Of a stretch of 64,000 bases of DNA, positions 11,531 to 25,572 are shown piece after piece. The DNA is from Anoplopoma fimbria. Its lineage: Eukaryota > Chordata > Actinopteri > Perciformes > Anoplopomatidae. The translations under genes were made by a program, and so were the position numbers. The first letter of the stretch is position 1; each line of letters opens with the position of its first letter. The notes under the pieces are model-generated. The model was not told where the DNA came from. It made no database searches and saw only the letters and a list, made by a program, of their open reading frames with translations. The DNA lies in assembly GCF_027596085.1 (NCBI RefSeq), contig NC_072460.1:5285512-5349511 (forward strand), in the 5' to 3' direction.

Positions 11531-13504
11531 AAACAATTTTATCACTCACAAATTAGACACACTGTTACATACAGACAATGTGAGGATAATACAGCTTTTT
11601 CTGGCTGTTGGTATAAGAACTTCTGTAAACACAACACAACAGGAATTTAATCAAAATATCAATCATAATAAAAAGGTTTGAACATCTTTTCTTCGTGCTA
11701 AAACTGAAGCCTCGGTAAAATTAAATCCTCATCTTTCTGAAGCAGCAGCAGTGGAAGGAGTGTTGAAAAGAGAGCTTGAAATCAGACATGACAACGCCTG
11801 TTCTGACTTGTCACAAAGCAAAAAGCTTTGGTGTTTGACTGTGTGACTGTGCCTTTATTTAGTAAGTCTGGAGAAGGGGGTGTGCACTTCTTTCTCACAT
11901 GAATGCATTGTGAGGGTTGGCAGGTCCTAATTTCTCTGGTAACATAACATGTCTCATCTCTTTTTAATCTGATACCTGAGGCCTGAGCATCAAAATAAAC
12001 ACCCACACCTTAAAAACACAAGTGCTCCTGAGCTGAAACCACTCAAAGCACTTTGCGTATCAATTGATTTTCAGCCTCTTGAGCGTTTGCCAGAACGCTC
12101 GTAGTTCGGCTCATAAATATTGCTGCTTCCCTTCTTATGTAACAGAGCAAAAATCCCCCCACCCCCCCTCGCGTAACATGTTTTCCACGGCCTCACACTC
12201 GATAAAATGACAGTTAAACAGCAGGCCGACTGTTGTTTACAACCTTCACCTGCACTGGCTGATTGTCCTTTCAATGACTTCCAGTTAAGGAGGAGGAAGT
12301 CACGAGGACCCCGACTCTGACCCTCGGTCGGACCGCCGGACTTCAGAGGGGAGGAAATCATTTAGGGGCCCACTCTAAGACACGACGTCATCGGTTGCTG
12401 CGGTTGTTTTTGGTTTCCATGGGCTGTAACATGCAGTAAAGTGGGGGGTATATGTGAAGGCCCCTACGGTTGATGATCATTAATGCACATGAGGTGTGAA
12501 TTATACTTTACAAGTGGCCTTTAGCATTTCCTATAAAAAAGGTTCCTCAGTAATGATGTTTTTCGAGGAGTGGGTTAAACCATCTGGAAACACTGACATA
12601 TTGTCACTACTTAAAGTTGTTATGTTGAAGCAGACGGGGAGCAACATTGGACTTCATTTGAAGTGTTTTTTTTATCAGTCCACAGCATAAATGCATGTCA
12701 TTTTTTTTTCTCAACTATGTTCACCCGCTAGTCGCAATACATTATTTCATGCCGATCCATCCAGTAGTTGTTTAGATATCGACTGAGTGACAGACCACAG
12801 CCGGATGCCACTAGTACAGCTAAAAACACTAAAAGTCTCAGAGCTAAGAGGAACCGATAATTCTCTGCGGGTTCATCGTCACAAGCAACATCTTTCACAC
12901 ACAAAAGTAGAGTCACAAAGAGGCGGGGAGAGGATTAAGATAATTATTCACATTGATTCCTGACCTCTTATCAAATCTTCACATCTTCATCCCAGTTTCC
13001 AAATAATCTAGGATAAACTTCCAAATAGAAAGAAATAGACAAACAATTGGACAAACAATGGGAAGTGAGTAGAGTAAACAAGCTTCTCCCCCTGAGAGTT
13101 CTTCCTCTTTCCTCAGAACTGTGTGGGAGGAGGACACCGTCACCACATACAACTCACACCTTGTCCTTGGAAGCTCACAGCCAATCAATGCATCCGACAA
13201 AACAGGAACAGCCCGACTGTGTGTATTAGTCAGTCAAAAGAGGATATTTCACTGTGAACTCTTATCTTCCTCTGCAGTATAGTTAAGTTGACTCGGATGC
13301 TGGTTTATTTCTTTTAACTTTACCGTTTAAAAAAGGGCTGGGTGTTGATTAAAAATGAAGATGCCAGTATCCTTAAGGTGATAGATACCAATTGAGTACT
13401 TCATTCGACCAATCATATGAATTGAAGCTGAGTGTGTGTCCCGCTGGCTAGCTAATCTCTACCGCACTGCACAGCAATCATGCAGAAAGTGTTCCCCCTC
13501 CAGG

Positions 13505-13745
13505 TTAATACCAGGCGGCATCCAGTTCTGCAGAGTGAAGCCAATGCATACATTTTTTCAGATTGTATAGAAATGTATGAGAAAATGACCCTACTTCTCA
13601 CTTGATTCATTCCCTCAGTAAACATTGTAAACATGAGTTTATGGTCTCAATCTCTAGTTTCAAGTCTTCTCAATACAGCATGATGTTCATTTAGTGAATT
13701 ATGGTCCATTTAGAGTCAAACAGACCATTAACGGAGTTTGCTTAA
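13505..13745 (+). repeat. interspersed repeat, copy 1
   Basis: It shares ordered blocks with the copy at 18640-19180. One is a 34-bp stretch at 13599-13632 that matches 18807-18840 with one mismatch (TTGATTCATTCCCTCAGTAA versus TTGATTTATTCCCTCAGTAA). Flanking words such as AGTCAAACAGACCATTAA are also shared. The orientation is the same. The element is a common percomorph repeat of unknown class to me. Confidence 0.65.
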
Positions 13746-15924
13746 CTGCTCATGACATGTTAACACTCGCCACCCTCCCCTCCTTGTTTCTTTGATTAAC
13801 TGTGTTGGCGAATTCCATGTAAATCACAAAAGGTTTATCCAGAAAATGGGCAGGAACTTTCAAAGGAATAGTGAATTAGAATAACCATGCTTCTCTGGAA
13901 ACACATGGCTTTCTTCCCACCTTCACCATATATGTTGATTTGTGTTGTATTGTTTTATCGGGCCGCTCCATCGAGCATAAGACCGTAGAGCTATTTATAC
14001 GGCTGGTTTCCTGCTATTCAGGAGGCCGTGAGGTTGCTGTGGGAGATAGGCCTGGCCTGGATTCAGGTAGTCCATCACATCTGACAGCTCCACTCTCGAA
14101 AGCCTTCCGCTTGATTCATCCAATGTTACCACTCACTCCTCATCAACGCAGCGGCGGCTTCCTTCACGCGACTCTTCGTGGAAAGTCTGAGGAAGTTGGA
14201 GTTCAACAATAACACACCATTGATTTTGTTGACTTCTTATTGGAAGTTACATAATAACAATATTTCGACCTTTGTCCTGGATACTATTCTGTTTATTTGA
14301 TACATCATCAATCAAACAGAGACCAGGGTGATTATCAAGATTGATCTCTATTGTTATGTGAATTCTATTGAATTTCAAGCAGAGTAATTGAGGAATAACA
14401 GCGAGGTATTATTTACACTCAAAACTGACATATGAAACGGCACAAACAAGAAGCCAAACGACTGTTAGATCGTTAGTTTGGACAAAACCCAAACCAGTGA
14501 TCTCAGAAAGAGGAGAACATGGCCCCCAAAAAAATGACAGCAAAAGAAACACGATGGGAGTGAAGCCTCGAGCGGCAGGACAAATCTGGTTTGACTTGGC
14601 GCTCCGGCTGAAAACGTGAGTTGTGGACAGAGCAATTGCCCGGGCGGCAGACGAGCCTTCCAGCGCAGCCGACCGCAGCGTTCCTCCATGGTTTTATAAT
14701 GGTAGTGTAAGCTGTGTTACCTCCACTCACTGGAATGTGAGAAAAAACGGAAAAACTGACACAGGCTTATAAAGAGGCCGTTGCTAAATAGCTACATTCA
14801 GCTCCTCCATGAGCTCATAATAAAGTCAACAGATCTCTACTCACATGTGGCAACAAACCACTAAGACATGGACATGCTCACGTGGGTTTCTGTTTTTTAC
14901 TGCGTAGAAAACACTTCTCAACTCAAAATGCAAACTGCAGCCAGAAACCCTTCACATCTCTGTCCCCTTCCTTCAATGTGTTTCTTCCAGACAAGCTATT
15001 TTAAAGGGTCAGTCCACGCAACTGACAGTCAAATACAGATTCTCTTTCACTCCATGTCCTACTTAACCTTGCAGAGTTTGAAATACCACTTATTAATTAT
15101 CCGTTTCCACCCCAGCAGCATGGAGGAAAACAGAATGTTGTTTGTGCAGCTCAAAACATTGAAAATTACATTTGAAAAAAGAAAATTTCCCTTTCTCAAG
15201 GATGTAATCACTGGTGGTGAGGGGGGGGGACATGTCTCTAAAACCTCTCTTAACTATGTCCTCTTACAGTCCCAGCTGTCAGTTATTACTGTACTCTCTC
15301 TGCAATAAGCTTTATCCGCAGCAGCAGTCTTTAGCCTCTAAAGTTGCTTTCACAGCAATGACAACCGCCTACCGGCAAAAGCATTCCCCCGTGTTTGGCG
15401 CCATGTAAGTAATTCATTAATTGGAGGGAATGTTATCACAGGCCTAATTTTTCTTCTGGTTGTAATAATACATTTAGTTTTTATTTACAGCTAATAGGAT
15501 GGACATCAATCTATTATAAAGTAGAAAAGGGAATGTGGTTTTTGTAGTCAAGATGGAAATTACTTATTTTTAAGTATCAAGTCTCCACTTGATTACAGGC
15601 TTAAGCGCACTAATCCAAGTGATCTCATAGAAATACATGAAATGACCACAACCTTTAAACAGCGTATTACATGTCAGTGGCATGTAAAGTTTAAAATGAC
15701 CACAATGGAAAATATTTAATGTTTGGTCTATGCAACAAAACCACTAAAAAAAAAAGAAAAAAAAGTACTTAAACTTAGTAATACACATATAAATGTTACA
15801 AACATAACTTCACAATAACTCATCAACACTTTGGGATATAAACACCGGTGTTGTGGTTTATAGTCCTTTGTTTGCTTCATAGAATTTGTCTTTTTGTATG
15901 GGCTAATATATACAAAGGTTTGTG

Positions 15925-16058
<134 letters not shown>

Positions 16059-16539
16059 AGGGTAACGGGTCAGCAGGCACTTTTAGGGGTGGAGGGGTAA
16101 AGGTCAAGGTCGACAATTTCAGGTCAGGTGATCACAGAGTTGGGACAGATGGTGATTTACCACCGTTTGGCAGCAGGTTCCCTCAGGGACACTGCAGACA
16201 CCATTGATGTCCCACATGCAAGTCAATAGACAGAAAGACAAGAGGGGGAAAAGGGCAAAATGTTGGAAATGTGGAGGAGATTGGAGATGTTTACGTAATA
16301 GGCGGCAACAAGAGGAGGAGGAGGAGGAGGAGGAAGGTTTGTCTTTTTTCTCTCTGTCTGTTAAATGATTTATTTGAGTTGACAGCATTATTGGTAGGCT
16401 CTGACCCTTTTGGCTGCTTGTATCAGTGGTAATAACAGCATGATGTTGTGTCACAATTAAGAAAGAATGTGTAGTTATAGGGGTATGCGCTTATTCGCTT
16501 TTATGAAAGTTAGATGAATAGAATCTCAGACAAATATGG

Positions 16540-16700
16540 AGCTGGCGTCACTTAGGTTTAGGCAACAAAACGACTTGGTTAGGTTTAGGAAAAGATGGTT
16601 TGGCTTAAAATAAGTACATTTCTTACGTAACTTAGGTTAAGAGCCTTGGGTACGTGACTTAAGTTAACTTAACTTACCTATGTAACATATTAAATGAATG
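16540..16700. repeat. teleost interspersed repeat (GTTAGGTTTAGG type)
   Basis: It contains CTTAGGTTTAGGCAACAAAA, CGACTTGGTTAGGTTTAGGA and TACGTGACTTAAGTTAACTT in the order seen in a widespread percomorph repeat known to me by sight. It has no coding capacity. Confidence 0.5.
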
Positions 16701-18639
16701 TTGAGTTTAGGTTTCACACAGGACGTAAACAGTTGTCTCCTGGGTGAAGGTCCTGTGTTTGTTTTTGTGGAGCCTAAACTACTGTAAGCTATTTTATTGA
16801 GTTCCCTTTTAGTGAAAAAGCTCTGGGTGAATTTGAGATCCCTCTGTTAAACGAAGTGTACATGTCTAGGGCTTTTATTGTGAAAGGTAAGAATAGAAGG
16901 AGTGGATCTGGTCTTTTTATCGCCGTGTTATATTCTTGTTTCAGTGATAAAGTATCCATGACAAAAAACACAAGATTCATTGACATGCAAATTAATTGCA
17001 TGAAAAAACGCCCCCTTGTGTCTTGTTTGAAGTAAAAGAAAATGACAATAATTAACTTGTTATTTATTTTCGTAGGTAATACTTATTTTTTCACTCCGAT
17101 ATGAAAATACACACGAAATGTTCAGCTGTGGAGTGCAATGCATTGCAATAAATCTGTCACTAATTAGCCAAAAAGACTGCTGAAAACAAAGAGGTGCAGG
17201 AAAAGTGCAAATGTGTGCCAAAGGTTACAGAAAGCTCGTAAATAAGATCAATTTTCCTCTTTTCTATGCTTCCCTCCCTTTTCCCCTTCACCCAGCTCCA
17301 CTTCCCTTCTTTGCAGACAACCAGCTGCTCCCCAACACCTCTCCGTCTGAATGAGGGATGATCCCCAGAGAGGAAAAGAGGGGATGGAGGTAGACAAGAG
17401 GTGGAGGAAGGAGGGCCTGGCAGGATGGAGGGAGGGAGCGGATGGGTGCGACGAGACGTAGGTCAGGCCTGCATGTGACGGGCTCTTTTGTGTTGAAGCC
17501 CCCTCCGTCACCACCGCCGCTGTTGTTATAACACACACACACACTTCTCTGCTGCCTTTGGGGGTCCCAGTCCAACAGACCCCCACCCAAACACTCATTA
17601 TAGGGTTTAACCACGAGCGTATGATATAGGGTTTGGGTTTAACAGCAGAGTCCGGGTCAGAGCCCATGGGAGAGAAAAACCTCCCAACCCCAACCTCCAC
17701 ACACACAGAGGCCCATGGGAGGAGATAAGCCATAATCACTCCATTCTGTCATCCTCTCTCTCTCCAACCGGCCTCCACCTGAAATATCCTCTCTTTTCCT
17801 CTTTCCCTTTTAGTATGTTTTTAATTAGATTTCTTTTAAGAAAAAGTGCTGCTTCTAACATATTTTATGCAATTACAGAAAAGCAGGTCACACAACTTCC
17901 CTTTGCTTCTACATCGCAGCAAACCAGCTGCCACTAGCACACAGCAATGTTCAACCCTTAAAAGGCTTTGCAGAAATTTCTCTAACAACGCTCTCGGATA
18001 GCGTTCGGTGCTTTTAAAAAGAAATGGCCTCGTATATCAGAGATGTTTTGGGGCAAGTGAAATAGGATTTAATAGAAGTGCTGTACAGAGAATGCACCCT
18101 AACTGAGGCCTTTAACGTCATGCTCAAGGGCACTTTGATAAATGGCTGTTGGTGGATACGCTGAAGTGATTAAACGTTGAGATTATTTTTAAAGGAATGC
18201 AATGACATTTATTGCCTTTTTTGCTGAGGGTTAAATGAGACTATTTATTCTCATGTCTACAGTAAATATGAAGCCAGAGTCGAGACAAGAATAGCTTAGC
18301 ATGGAGACTGGATCGCTACACTGGAAAAGTCTCTTTGGGCATCCACATACTTGCGTCAAGCTATGCTTTTTAGGGCCCGTAGAGATCTATGGTTTCCAGA
18401 GTCTTTCTCACGTCCAAGACTTCCTCTGGCCAAGCCCGCCCACTTCCTGCTGGCTCTTTTTTTTTAAATAACCAAGTGAATTTCCAAAGTTATGAACCAA
18501 ATGGATCCATAACCGAGAATAATTTTAGGGGTTTGTGAAAAATGTATTCAATGTTTTACAGCCATGCCTTTAACAATCATTGTGCATGGCAACAATGCTT
18601 TTTGGGACAGTGCGGGTCACGTGACGAACATGGAAGTTG

Positions 18640-19180
18640 CAATTCCCCATGAAGCTATCACGCTAAAATTGGCTCGCAGCCAGTCCGAAATCTCCGGTTC
18701 TGCCGAGTAAATCCAATGCGGAAGTGTCTTAAAACTTGCGTTCTCTCTACTGACCAGCAGGGGGCGACTCCTCTTTTTGCAAAAAAAAAAAAATCTGATT
18801 ATATGTCACTTGATTTATTCCCTCAGTAAACATTGTAAACCATTTTAGAGTAAAATAGACCATTAAGCAGAGTATGTTTTAGGGCGGGACTACTGTGATT
18901 GACAGGTCAATGCCACTACCAGAGCCGCATATGGCGTCTATACGTTTCTCCTCCGCATTCCAAATATGGTAACTGAATTTCATTGGTTCAAATAAAACAA
19001 CATGGCCAAGGCCGCATTCCAAGATGGCGACGCCGAAATTGCAGAACTCAAGGCTTTATAACGGCAGTCCACAAACCAATGTGTGATGTAATGATGACTA
19101 CGTCCACTTCTTATATAGAGTCAGTGTTCGCAGCCCAGCTCCGTTCCTGGGGCCTCAGACTGGACTTCATATAGTCTTCG
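18640..19180 (+). repeat. interspersed repeat, copy 2, carrying a CTCF-like motif
   Basis: A longer copy of the family at 13505-13745. It runs from the AATCCAATGCGGAAGTGTC region through CCAGCAGGGGGCG (18754-18766), the 34-bp shared block (18807-18840) and ATTGACAGGTCAATG to CTACGTCCACTTCTTATATA near 19100-19120. An internal A run lies near 18780-18792. The CCAGCAGGGGGCG word fits the CTCF core consensus, so the repeat may carry an insulator motif. Confidence 0.6.
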
Positions 19181-19229
19181 TTGGTTCCCAAACAGACTAA
19201 CAACCCAAACAGAAACATCAGATATAACA

Positions 19230-19575
19230 TGTTGATTAGTGAGCTTTAGAGGTGCTAGTATGCAGATTTTGTTACCATTTGAGAGACATTACATTACATT
19301 ACATTACAGTCATTTAGCAGACGCTTTTATCCAAAGCGACTTACAGGAAGTGTATTCAACATAGGTATTCAAGAGAACTACTAGTCACCAGAAGTCATAA
19401 GTGCATCTCCTTTCTTAAACAAGCAAGACGAGACGAGACGAGGCAGGCTAGCTGTTTTTCTACAGTTTCCAGTCTTTGTGCTAAACTAACCATCTTCTGG
19501 CTGTATATCTACTATCTAACACACAGATATGAGACTGATCCCGATCGTCTCATCTCTCGGCAAGAACTTTTCTTT
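19230..19575. repeat. teleost interspersed repeat split by a LINE fragment
   Basis: The left part (GTGAGCTTTAGAGGTGCTAG, GATTTTGTTACCATTTG) and the right part (CAGGCTAGCTGTTTTTCTAC, TTTCCAGTCTTTGTGCTAAA, CAGATATGAGACTGAT, TCTCTCGGCAAGAA) are adjacent in intact copies of this common percomorph repeat, as I remember it. Here they are separated by the L2-type tail at about 19288-19415. Confidence 0.6.
19288..19415 (-). mobile_element. 5'-truncated L2-type LINE tail (minus orientation)
   Basis: On the minus strand this equals the last part of the LINE at 32561-33678, from TGCTTGTTTAAGAAAGGAGA to the (TGTAA)n tail. I see no mismatch over roughly 135 bp. The tail repeat (ACATT)n at the left end fixes the orientation. 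The 5' truncation junction is near 19415, followed by GACGAGACGAGACGAGG. Confidence 0.8.
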
Positions 19576-19579
19576 TAAT

Positions 19580-22500
19580 CTTGTTTTCTTGGTCTCTATT
19601 ATGCTATAGCCTCCTCATTATGCATCCCCCAGCTGTGCAATAATCACCCCCTCCACTAAATCAGCACACTCATCGCCCACTCCACACCAACACCCCCATC
19701 GCTCTCGCTGCTCCTCACCCTTGATAATCTGGGACAGATGATGCAGAGTGTGTGGCACGAGCCCGTCTGCAGCAGCATGTACGCATACAGAGGCACTTCA
19801 CCAAAACATGAATTATGGAATATGTGAAAATGAATAATGAAAGCAAGATAATATACATAGCGGGTGGAGGAAGTTGCAGAAAGAGATGAATCAGCCCAGA
19901 GAGATAACAATTAGATTCAATGTTCACGGGGTCAACGCGTTTGCCAAAAACGCAGTTTTCACATTCAGTAAAGAAACTATAATACATTTGATAATCTTAT
20001 TTTACTGTGAGGTCCTGACTAGTGAGGCTAGGGCTGTCCATGAATCAGATGCTATTATGGTGATTATGCTATCATTTTCAAATCAAAACCATCTCTTCAT
20101 TCCTCAATATCAATTTAAAAACTCAAGCAGGCTTATGCTTTGCACAGAGCCATAACTGAAGGGCTTCTTCAGCATAGAAAGAACTGCAACAATATTTTTA
20201 TACTCTAACTGTGATCATTGTGAATACATTGTAACAACAAAAAAAAAGCAAACAATCCAACATAAGAAATACTGGGCATGTGCAGTCAGAGAAAAGAAAG
20301 TAGGATACATGAGAAAGTGACAAGAGTCCTATATGTTCAAATAAAACGCTTTTGAGAGAAACATTCAAACCAATGAGGTATTTTGATTTGATTGCTGCAC
20401 CCTTACATCAAATGGAAGTGTTTAAGATTTGTTCCAACACCACTGAAAAAGTTAAGCCCTATACAATATTGTTAATCCGACAGGTATCGTGCTGCTAGCT
20501 ACTGTGACCAACAAGCTAACATCCATGTGTGTTTATTTTGAGACCATGGCAACGGTCGGTGCTTCGAGGCATGCGGGTCGTCCTTAGTCATGAGCGTGTC
20601 TGAAATAGTGAAAGACTGACTAATATTCCCCGTTTGTCTGTTGTTTATAGAATAAAAGTCATTAGCACCAATTACATAGATCAGGAGCAGATTCATTCCT
20701 GTCACGTTTGCCCAAGGGCCCCCGGGAGATTATGGCCCCTGAACAAAACAGGCAGAGGTGACAGGAGAGCATAGTCTTGTAGATTCATTTGTATTAAGTT
20801 AACTGGGGCGTAGCTGGGAAACCCCATTGGGTCGGGACCCTGGTATCGTGGCCACAGGTGATCCATCCTGAGAACCGAACCCTCGCTGACACACAGAGGA
20901 AGGCTCACAGCTTTCAGGGCAACAACAAAACCTGACCCTTCGCTGCCACGGTAACCAGCCACACACAACCAAGCCAAAAGCTACCCCACAAGAATACTAA
21001 CGACTCCAAGAGAATCAGTAGACACCAACTAGTTTGGAGTCTAACTGAATCTAATGTCAAACTTTGCCAGGCGTTGTAGTTATTTCATGACATTCCAGCA
21101 TTAATCTTGTTGTTTTGGTAGAAGTTCAGTAACAGTATCACAACGAGTGCATTCAATTAAATTAATGATTCTCTTCTAGTAGTAACTAGATATTCCTCAT
21201 GGTTTTTCTGGGTAAGGGTTAGAGTAGGTAAAGACCTAGTTTATTGGGTAAAAATTCTGCAACCAACAATCAGGTAACCAAATGAATGCAGATGCTTCCA
21301 TGATGGATTTATTTAATGGTTTGATGATTCTGAAAATGATGTAACGCTCACCGCCAACTTCATCAAAACACCAAATGAGGGACTATCCTTTGGAAGAATG
21401 CTGTTTATCCTTGTAGTAGGAGTAAGAGTTCTACAGACCTAAAAGCAGTTTTGCAGGCTCATGTGTCCAAACACCCCACTACGATCTTCACATTTCTAGT
21501 TTCAAAGTTCATTCAGTAAATTTCCTTTGGAAAGAGTCATTGACAAAATAATCTCACTCAGGCTTCATTTAGTATCTGTTCTGGAGCTTTTGATCACATG
21601 TGCTGCAGACGTAAAGCTTCAGAACAGATAATAAATGGCAGCCTGGTACCAGACCTTGGAATCAACGCCTGATTTGTTCAGCAATGCAAATATCTTTGCC
21701 TTTGTATTCACTGAGGAAACAATCAACCGATTTGGGTTTTATATTTGGGCTCAAGGCAGTCGACGTTTAAACGCAGCTGTATTGGTTGGTGTTAGTCAAT
21801 TTACAGAAATATAAACTCCGTCCTGTAAGAAGTGGATCACACTTACAGGAAGAAGTCACTTCGTACAGGAAGGATACCAGTTCATGGCAAAGCAAAACAA
21901 AAACCCCTACCAATAAGAAACTGACACACATGAAGATGTCTTTAGGTAAAATGAATGAAGCATAAAACAGACTTGAATATGAGTAAATAAGTTGCTTGAT
22001 AAATTGCTTGCTGTTGGTAAAGTCCACATATATTCTGACAGTTAGGAACACAGCGTACGCTCTCGCTGTCCTCCTCGCCCCTAAAATGCTCTTCCGGTTG
22101 AAACGTCACATATAACTAACACACATGATACTGCTGAGTCGATTAAAAAATATAGCAGAGAATAGAGGAGAAATCTGATTACAGCTGCATTTAAACACGC
22201 TTTACACTAACCTGGTTATTCAGTGAATGTAAATGTGGTCTCGAATGTTCTCTGATAATCTGATTCCTCCAAATAATCTGATTGTCTTGTGTGAGTATAC
22301 AGATGGTGATTAAATAACGGTGTCGTGCTTCTTCATCACAAGGACACAAGGGTTATCCCTGTTTTCCTGGATGAGGGGAAAATACTAAAACTTCAAACAG
22401 AGGGTGAGACACTGTGCCCAGTGGAAGCGTGGGGGGCCAAGCCTACACAAACAGACAATGTTATCAAGTCTCACCAGACCTCTACAGTAGAAAACGTACT

Positions 22501-23635
22501 ATCAGAGGAGGAACTGAGGGGAGGACTGAGGGGGAGAGAGTGAATTCTCGATGCTGATTTGGCACTTTATCCAGGTCAGCATCGGACCGACCAACAGTGG
22601 AAGTCTTTCATTGAGTGAGTGGACGTATGGACGGTGACTTGATGATCATAATGTGTGTTTCCGAACAACCTACCAATTAACACGATTTCTAATTCTTGCA
22701 GTTACAATCTGAAAAAGATGCACAGGATCCCAAAGTTTGTCTAAAAGAAAGTTCCAGAGAGAGTTTTTCTTTCACAAACATTCATCTGATGAATGCACAA
22801 CAAGATGTAGCCACTTCATAGGTTCATGACATCTAGCTTATGTCAAGTTGGTGGAAAGGAGACTCTCATCCTATTTGCGAACCTTAGATTCAGGAGGAAC
22901 CATGTGAATTCCATTCTGGTCATGGAACAGTGGGCCAGGATATTGTAGTGGTCATGGGATTTTGGTAGTCTACATGTGTTTTATGAACTTTAATAAAGTT
23001 GTGATACCCTGGTGTATCATTTAGGGCGGTCATTCCCAAAGACTGGGTCGCAGGCGTTTTCATAATTTCTTCCATAGTCCTTTATTTAACACATATATAT
23101 CTACAGTTCACCTTTGGGTCACCTGAATTTTCGTATTGTAGCATACGAATAACAATGAATCCAATACAAAACGCTAGCGTACAAATAGAAAGAATGAGAT
23201 AGCCTGTTAACTCTACCTCAACGCATTTATTTGGTCACATTTACAAAGTATTTAACATGTGTATATGTCTTCCATAACACATGCATAAAAGAAAGTAATT
23301 TATCAAACTTTTATCTCCTCTAAATGGCTGGTATACCTATTCAAGTTAGCTGATGAGGAAATGGCAGTAAAGATGGTCAGGGTGCTTCAATTATGTACAA
23401 ATTCGCTCTTTTAACGATTTATAGATAATGCCTGTTGTGAATTGGTTTGTCATTTTAAAAAAAGATGTTGGGGGAGCTGAAGTAGGGAGTGCCGGCTCTG
23501 TTACTATGGGACGTTCTGTCTTTGTAAAACTGGAATGAGAGTCCAACGTGCTCTCAACTCATTGTCAATGATTCTGGTTGTGATCTTCATGGACAGAATT
23601 CCAGCAACGCTTAGGCGAGGGTAGAGTCCTGTGTG
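19580..23635. other. no gene seen; non-coding DNA
   Basis: Six-frame reading gives only short ORFs without recognisable families. No long tandem repeat is present. Parts of 20.0-20.1 kb and 20.7-20.95 kb look repeat-like but I cannot assign them. Confidence 0.5.
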
Positions 23636-23639
23636 GTGG

Positions 23640-24185
23640 CCTCAGGTTAGCTGGCTTCCTCAAACTTTGACCTCGAGTCCGCACTGAGAAGCTTTGTAGA
23701 TGTTGTGAAGCGGCGGAGGTCAGCACCTACCAAGTCCGAGGCCAGGGTACCCTGCAGGAAAACAGGTTCGGAGCGAGTCAAGGCTCCTAGTGAAGAACTC
23801 CTCGGATCTTGCTGTTGTTCATGAGTGAACGATAAAATCTGGACACACAGAGACAGGGTGAGGAGTTCCGATGCCCACAGGGAGCTTGAAGCAGAACCGT
23901 TGCTTCCCTGCGTTGAAAATAGTTGGTTGGGGTGGTCGTGACATCTGATTAGGGTGCCTCCGGGGTGCATTCCTCTGGAGGTATTCCAAGCATGTCCAAC
24001 ACTCGGAACACGCAGGTGGAATTACATAACCTGTCTGTATTACATATCCTGTCTGGCCTGGGATCACCTTCTGGATCCCCCAGGAAGAGCTTGAGGATGT
24101 TTTGTAGGGAGAAGGACATATGGGCTGCTTTGACACCTCAACCCCAATCATTTCAACAGTGGAAAATGGATGTATATGTATATAA
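23640..24185 (+). mobile_element. decayed LINE 3' end (reverse transcriptase C-terminal region)
   Basis: Ordered blocks match the end of a common teleost CR1/Rex1-like LINE. They are a GTCAGCACCTACCAAGTCCG block, TTGTTCATGAGTGAACGAT, GTGAGGAGTTCCGATGCCCA, TGGTCGTGACATCTGATTAG and CTGGATCCCCCAGGAAGAGC, ending near GTGGAAAATGGATG. One frame gives VPPGCIPLEVFQACPTLGTR, which resembles the conserved end of ORF2. Frames shift repeatedly and stops are present, so this is a dead 5'-truncated copy. The exact family is uncertain. Confidence 0.7.
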
Positions 24186-24189
24186 TGAG

Positions 24190-25489
24190 CATTCCGCAGA
24201 GCGAGCATTCGATCACGGCCACTTCCCAATCCCTCTCATCCTCAGTCATGCGTCCATTTTCTCTTTGAGTGGGTGCCAACCAGGGGGCGAGGGCAAAGGG
24301 CCCGCCGATACGACACAAGGCAGCAGAGCGGAATATGGCAGCAGTGATCAGGGCGAGGAATGATGAGGAAACAGAAGAGAAGAGGAGGAGGAGCAACATC
24401 GTTAGCATGGGAGAGTTGGAAGTATGACCCAGTTACTCACAATGCCTCCAAGGGTGGAGGGGGAAAGACAAACGTGCAAAACTCACGTACCGACACACCG
24501 AGGTCCACCGGGTTCTACGGGAGAGGCCAAAGACAAGCCCGGACATGCCGAGGTTAGGTAGCCACCGGCACGAGTTTGAGGCGTTCACATGCACAAAGCA
24601 CGAGGCCGAGCAGTGGCAGAAAAAGATCTGAGGCCACACACCCTCAGTCCGGGTTTTTCTCGCTTGTCGTGACCTACATTCACCATGTCAGAGGAATTAA
24701 GGGGTTTGCTGCAGACGCGTTTCTCTCGTGACTGACAAGCAGCAGACATCGAGTCCTGTTTCTCTGCCCTGCGGTTTCCCCTACAGCTGAGTAAGCTGTA
24801 GAAACTGTTATGTATGCCACATATGAACAGATGAAAGAGAAACTTGAGAGAGAGAGAGAGAAAAAGAAAATCACAAGAAACGAGTCACCGTCAGAAACAC
24901 TTTTCTGCAGGGTAGACTGAGTTGAATTCGTTAGAACAATGTGACGAGGCGAGGATGACAAAGCGCCCCCCCCCCTTCTCTCCCGTCAATACCAAGAGGC
25001 GTCAGTGTCACCGTCAGCAAGCGGTGGGCTGAATCAGACTTTTGTCAGGGTGTCAGATGGGAAGCATGTTGGGAGTAGGCTGCTTAGAGATCTGCCGTTA
25101 GGGCCGTTTTATCAGGAGGCGTAACGCTGTGGTTTGGTTAACGTGCCAGATTGACTAAAAGCTGACACTCGGAGGGCCGATTCCCTCCCTTCAATCCTCA
25201 TTCCTGCTGCTTTATTGTTATTAAAAAAAAGGGGGACAATGGGCGAGCAATGAACAAAGGGGGAGAGGAGAGATGACGGATGGCAAACGTTTCCTCGAGA
25301 GAGATGGAGCAACATCTCCAATTCTAATGGGACAGGAGCGGGGCGGCTGGGGGGTCAAAGTGGGGTGAGGCCCGGCAGGGGATGAAGGACAAAGTGTGTG
25401 TGGAGGAGGTAGAGGGGGGAAGATTTGGGGTTATTTGCACCGTCACGGCCCTCACTTAATTTCCATAAATGAATCAGGGACGCGTGCCC

Positions 25490-25572
<83 letters not shown>

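Larger units (their letters stand above)
8691..13490. other. no gene seen; non-coding DNA with small repeat remnants
   Basis: AT-rich sequence to about 9.4 kb, then ordinary unique-looking sequence. The longest ORF (120 codons at 10198-10560) has no recognisable family or splice context. The repeat-like block at 11315-11530 and the LINE tail at 9255-9286 are listed separately. Confidence 0.5.
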
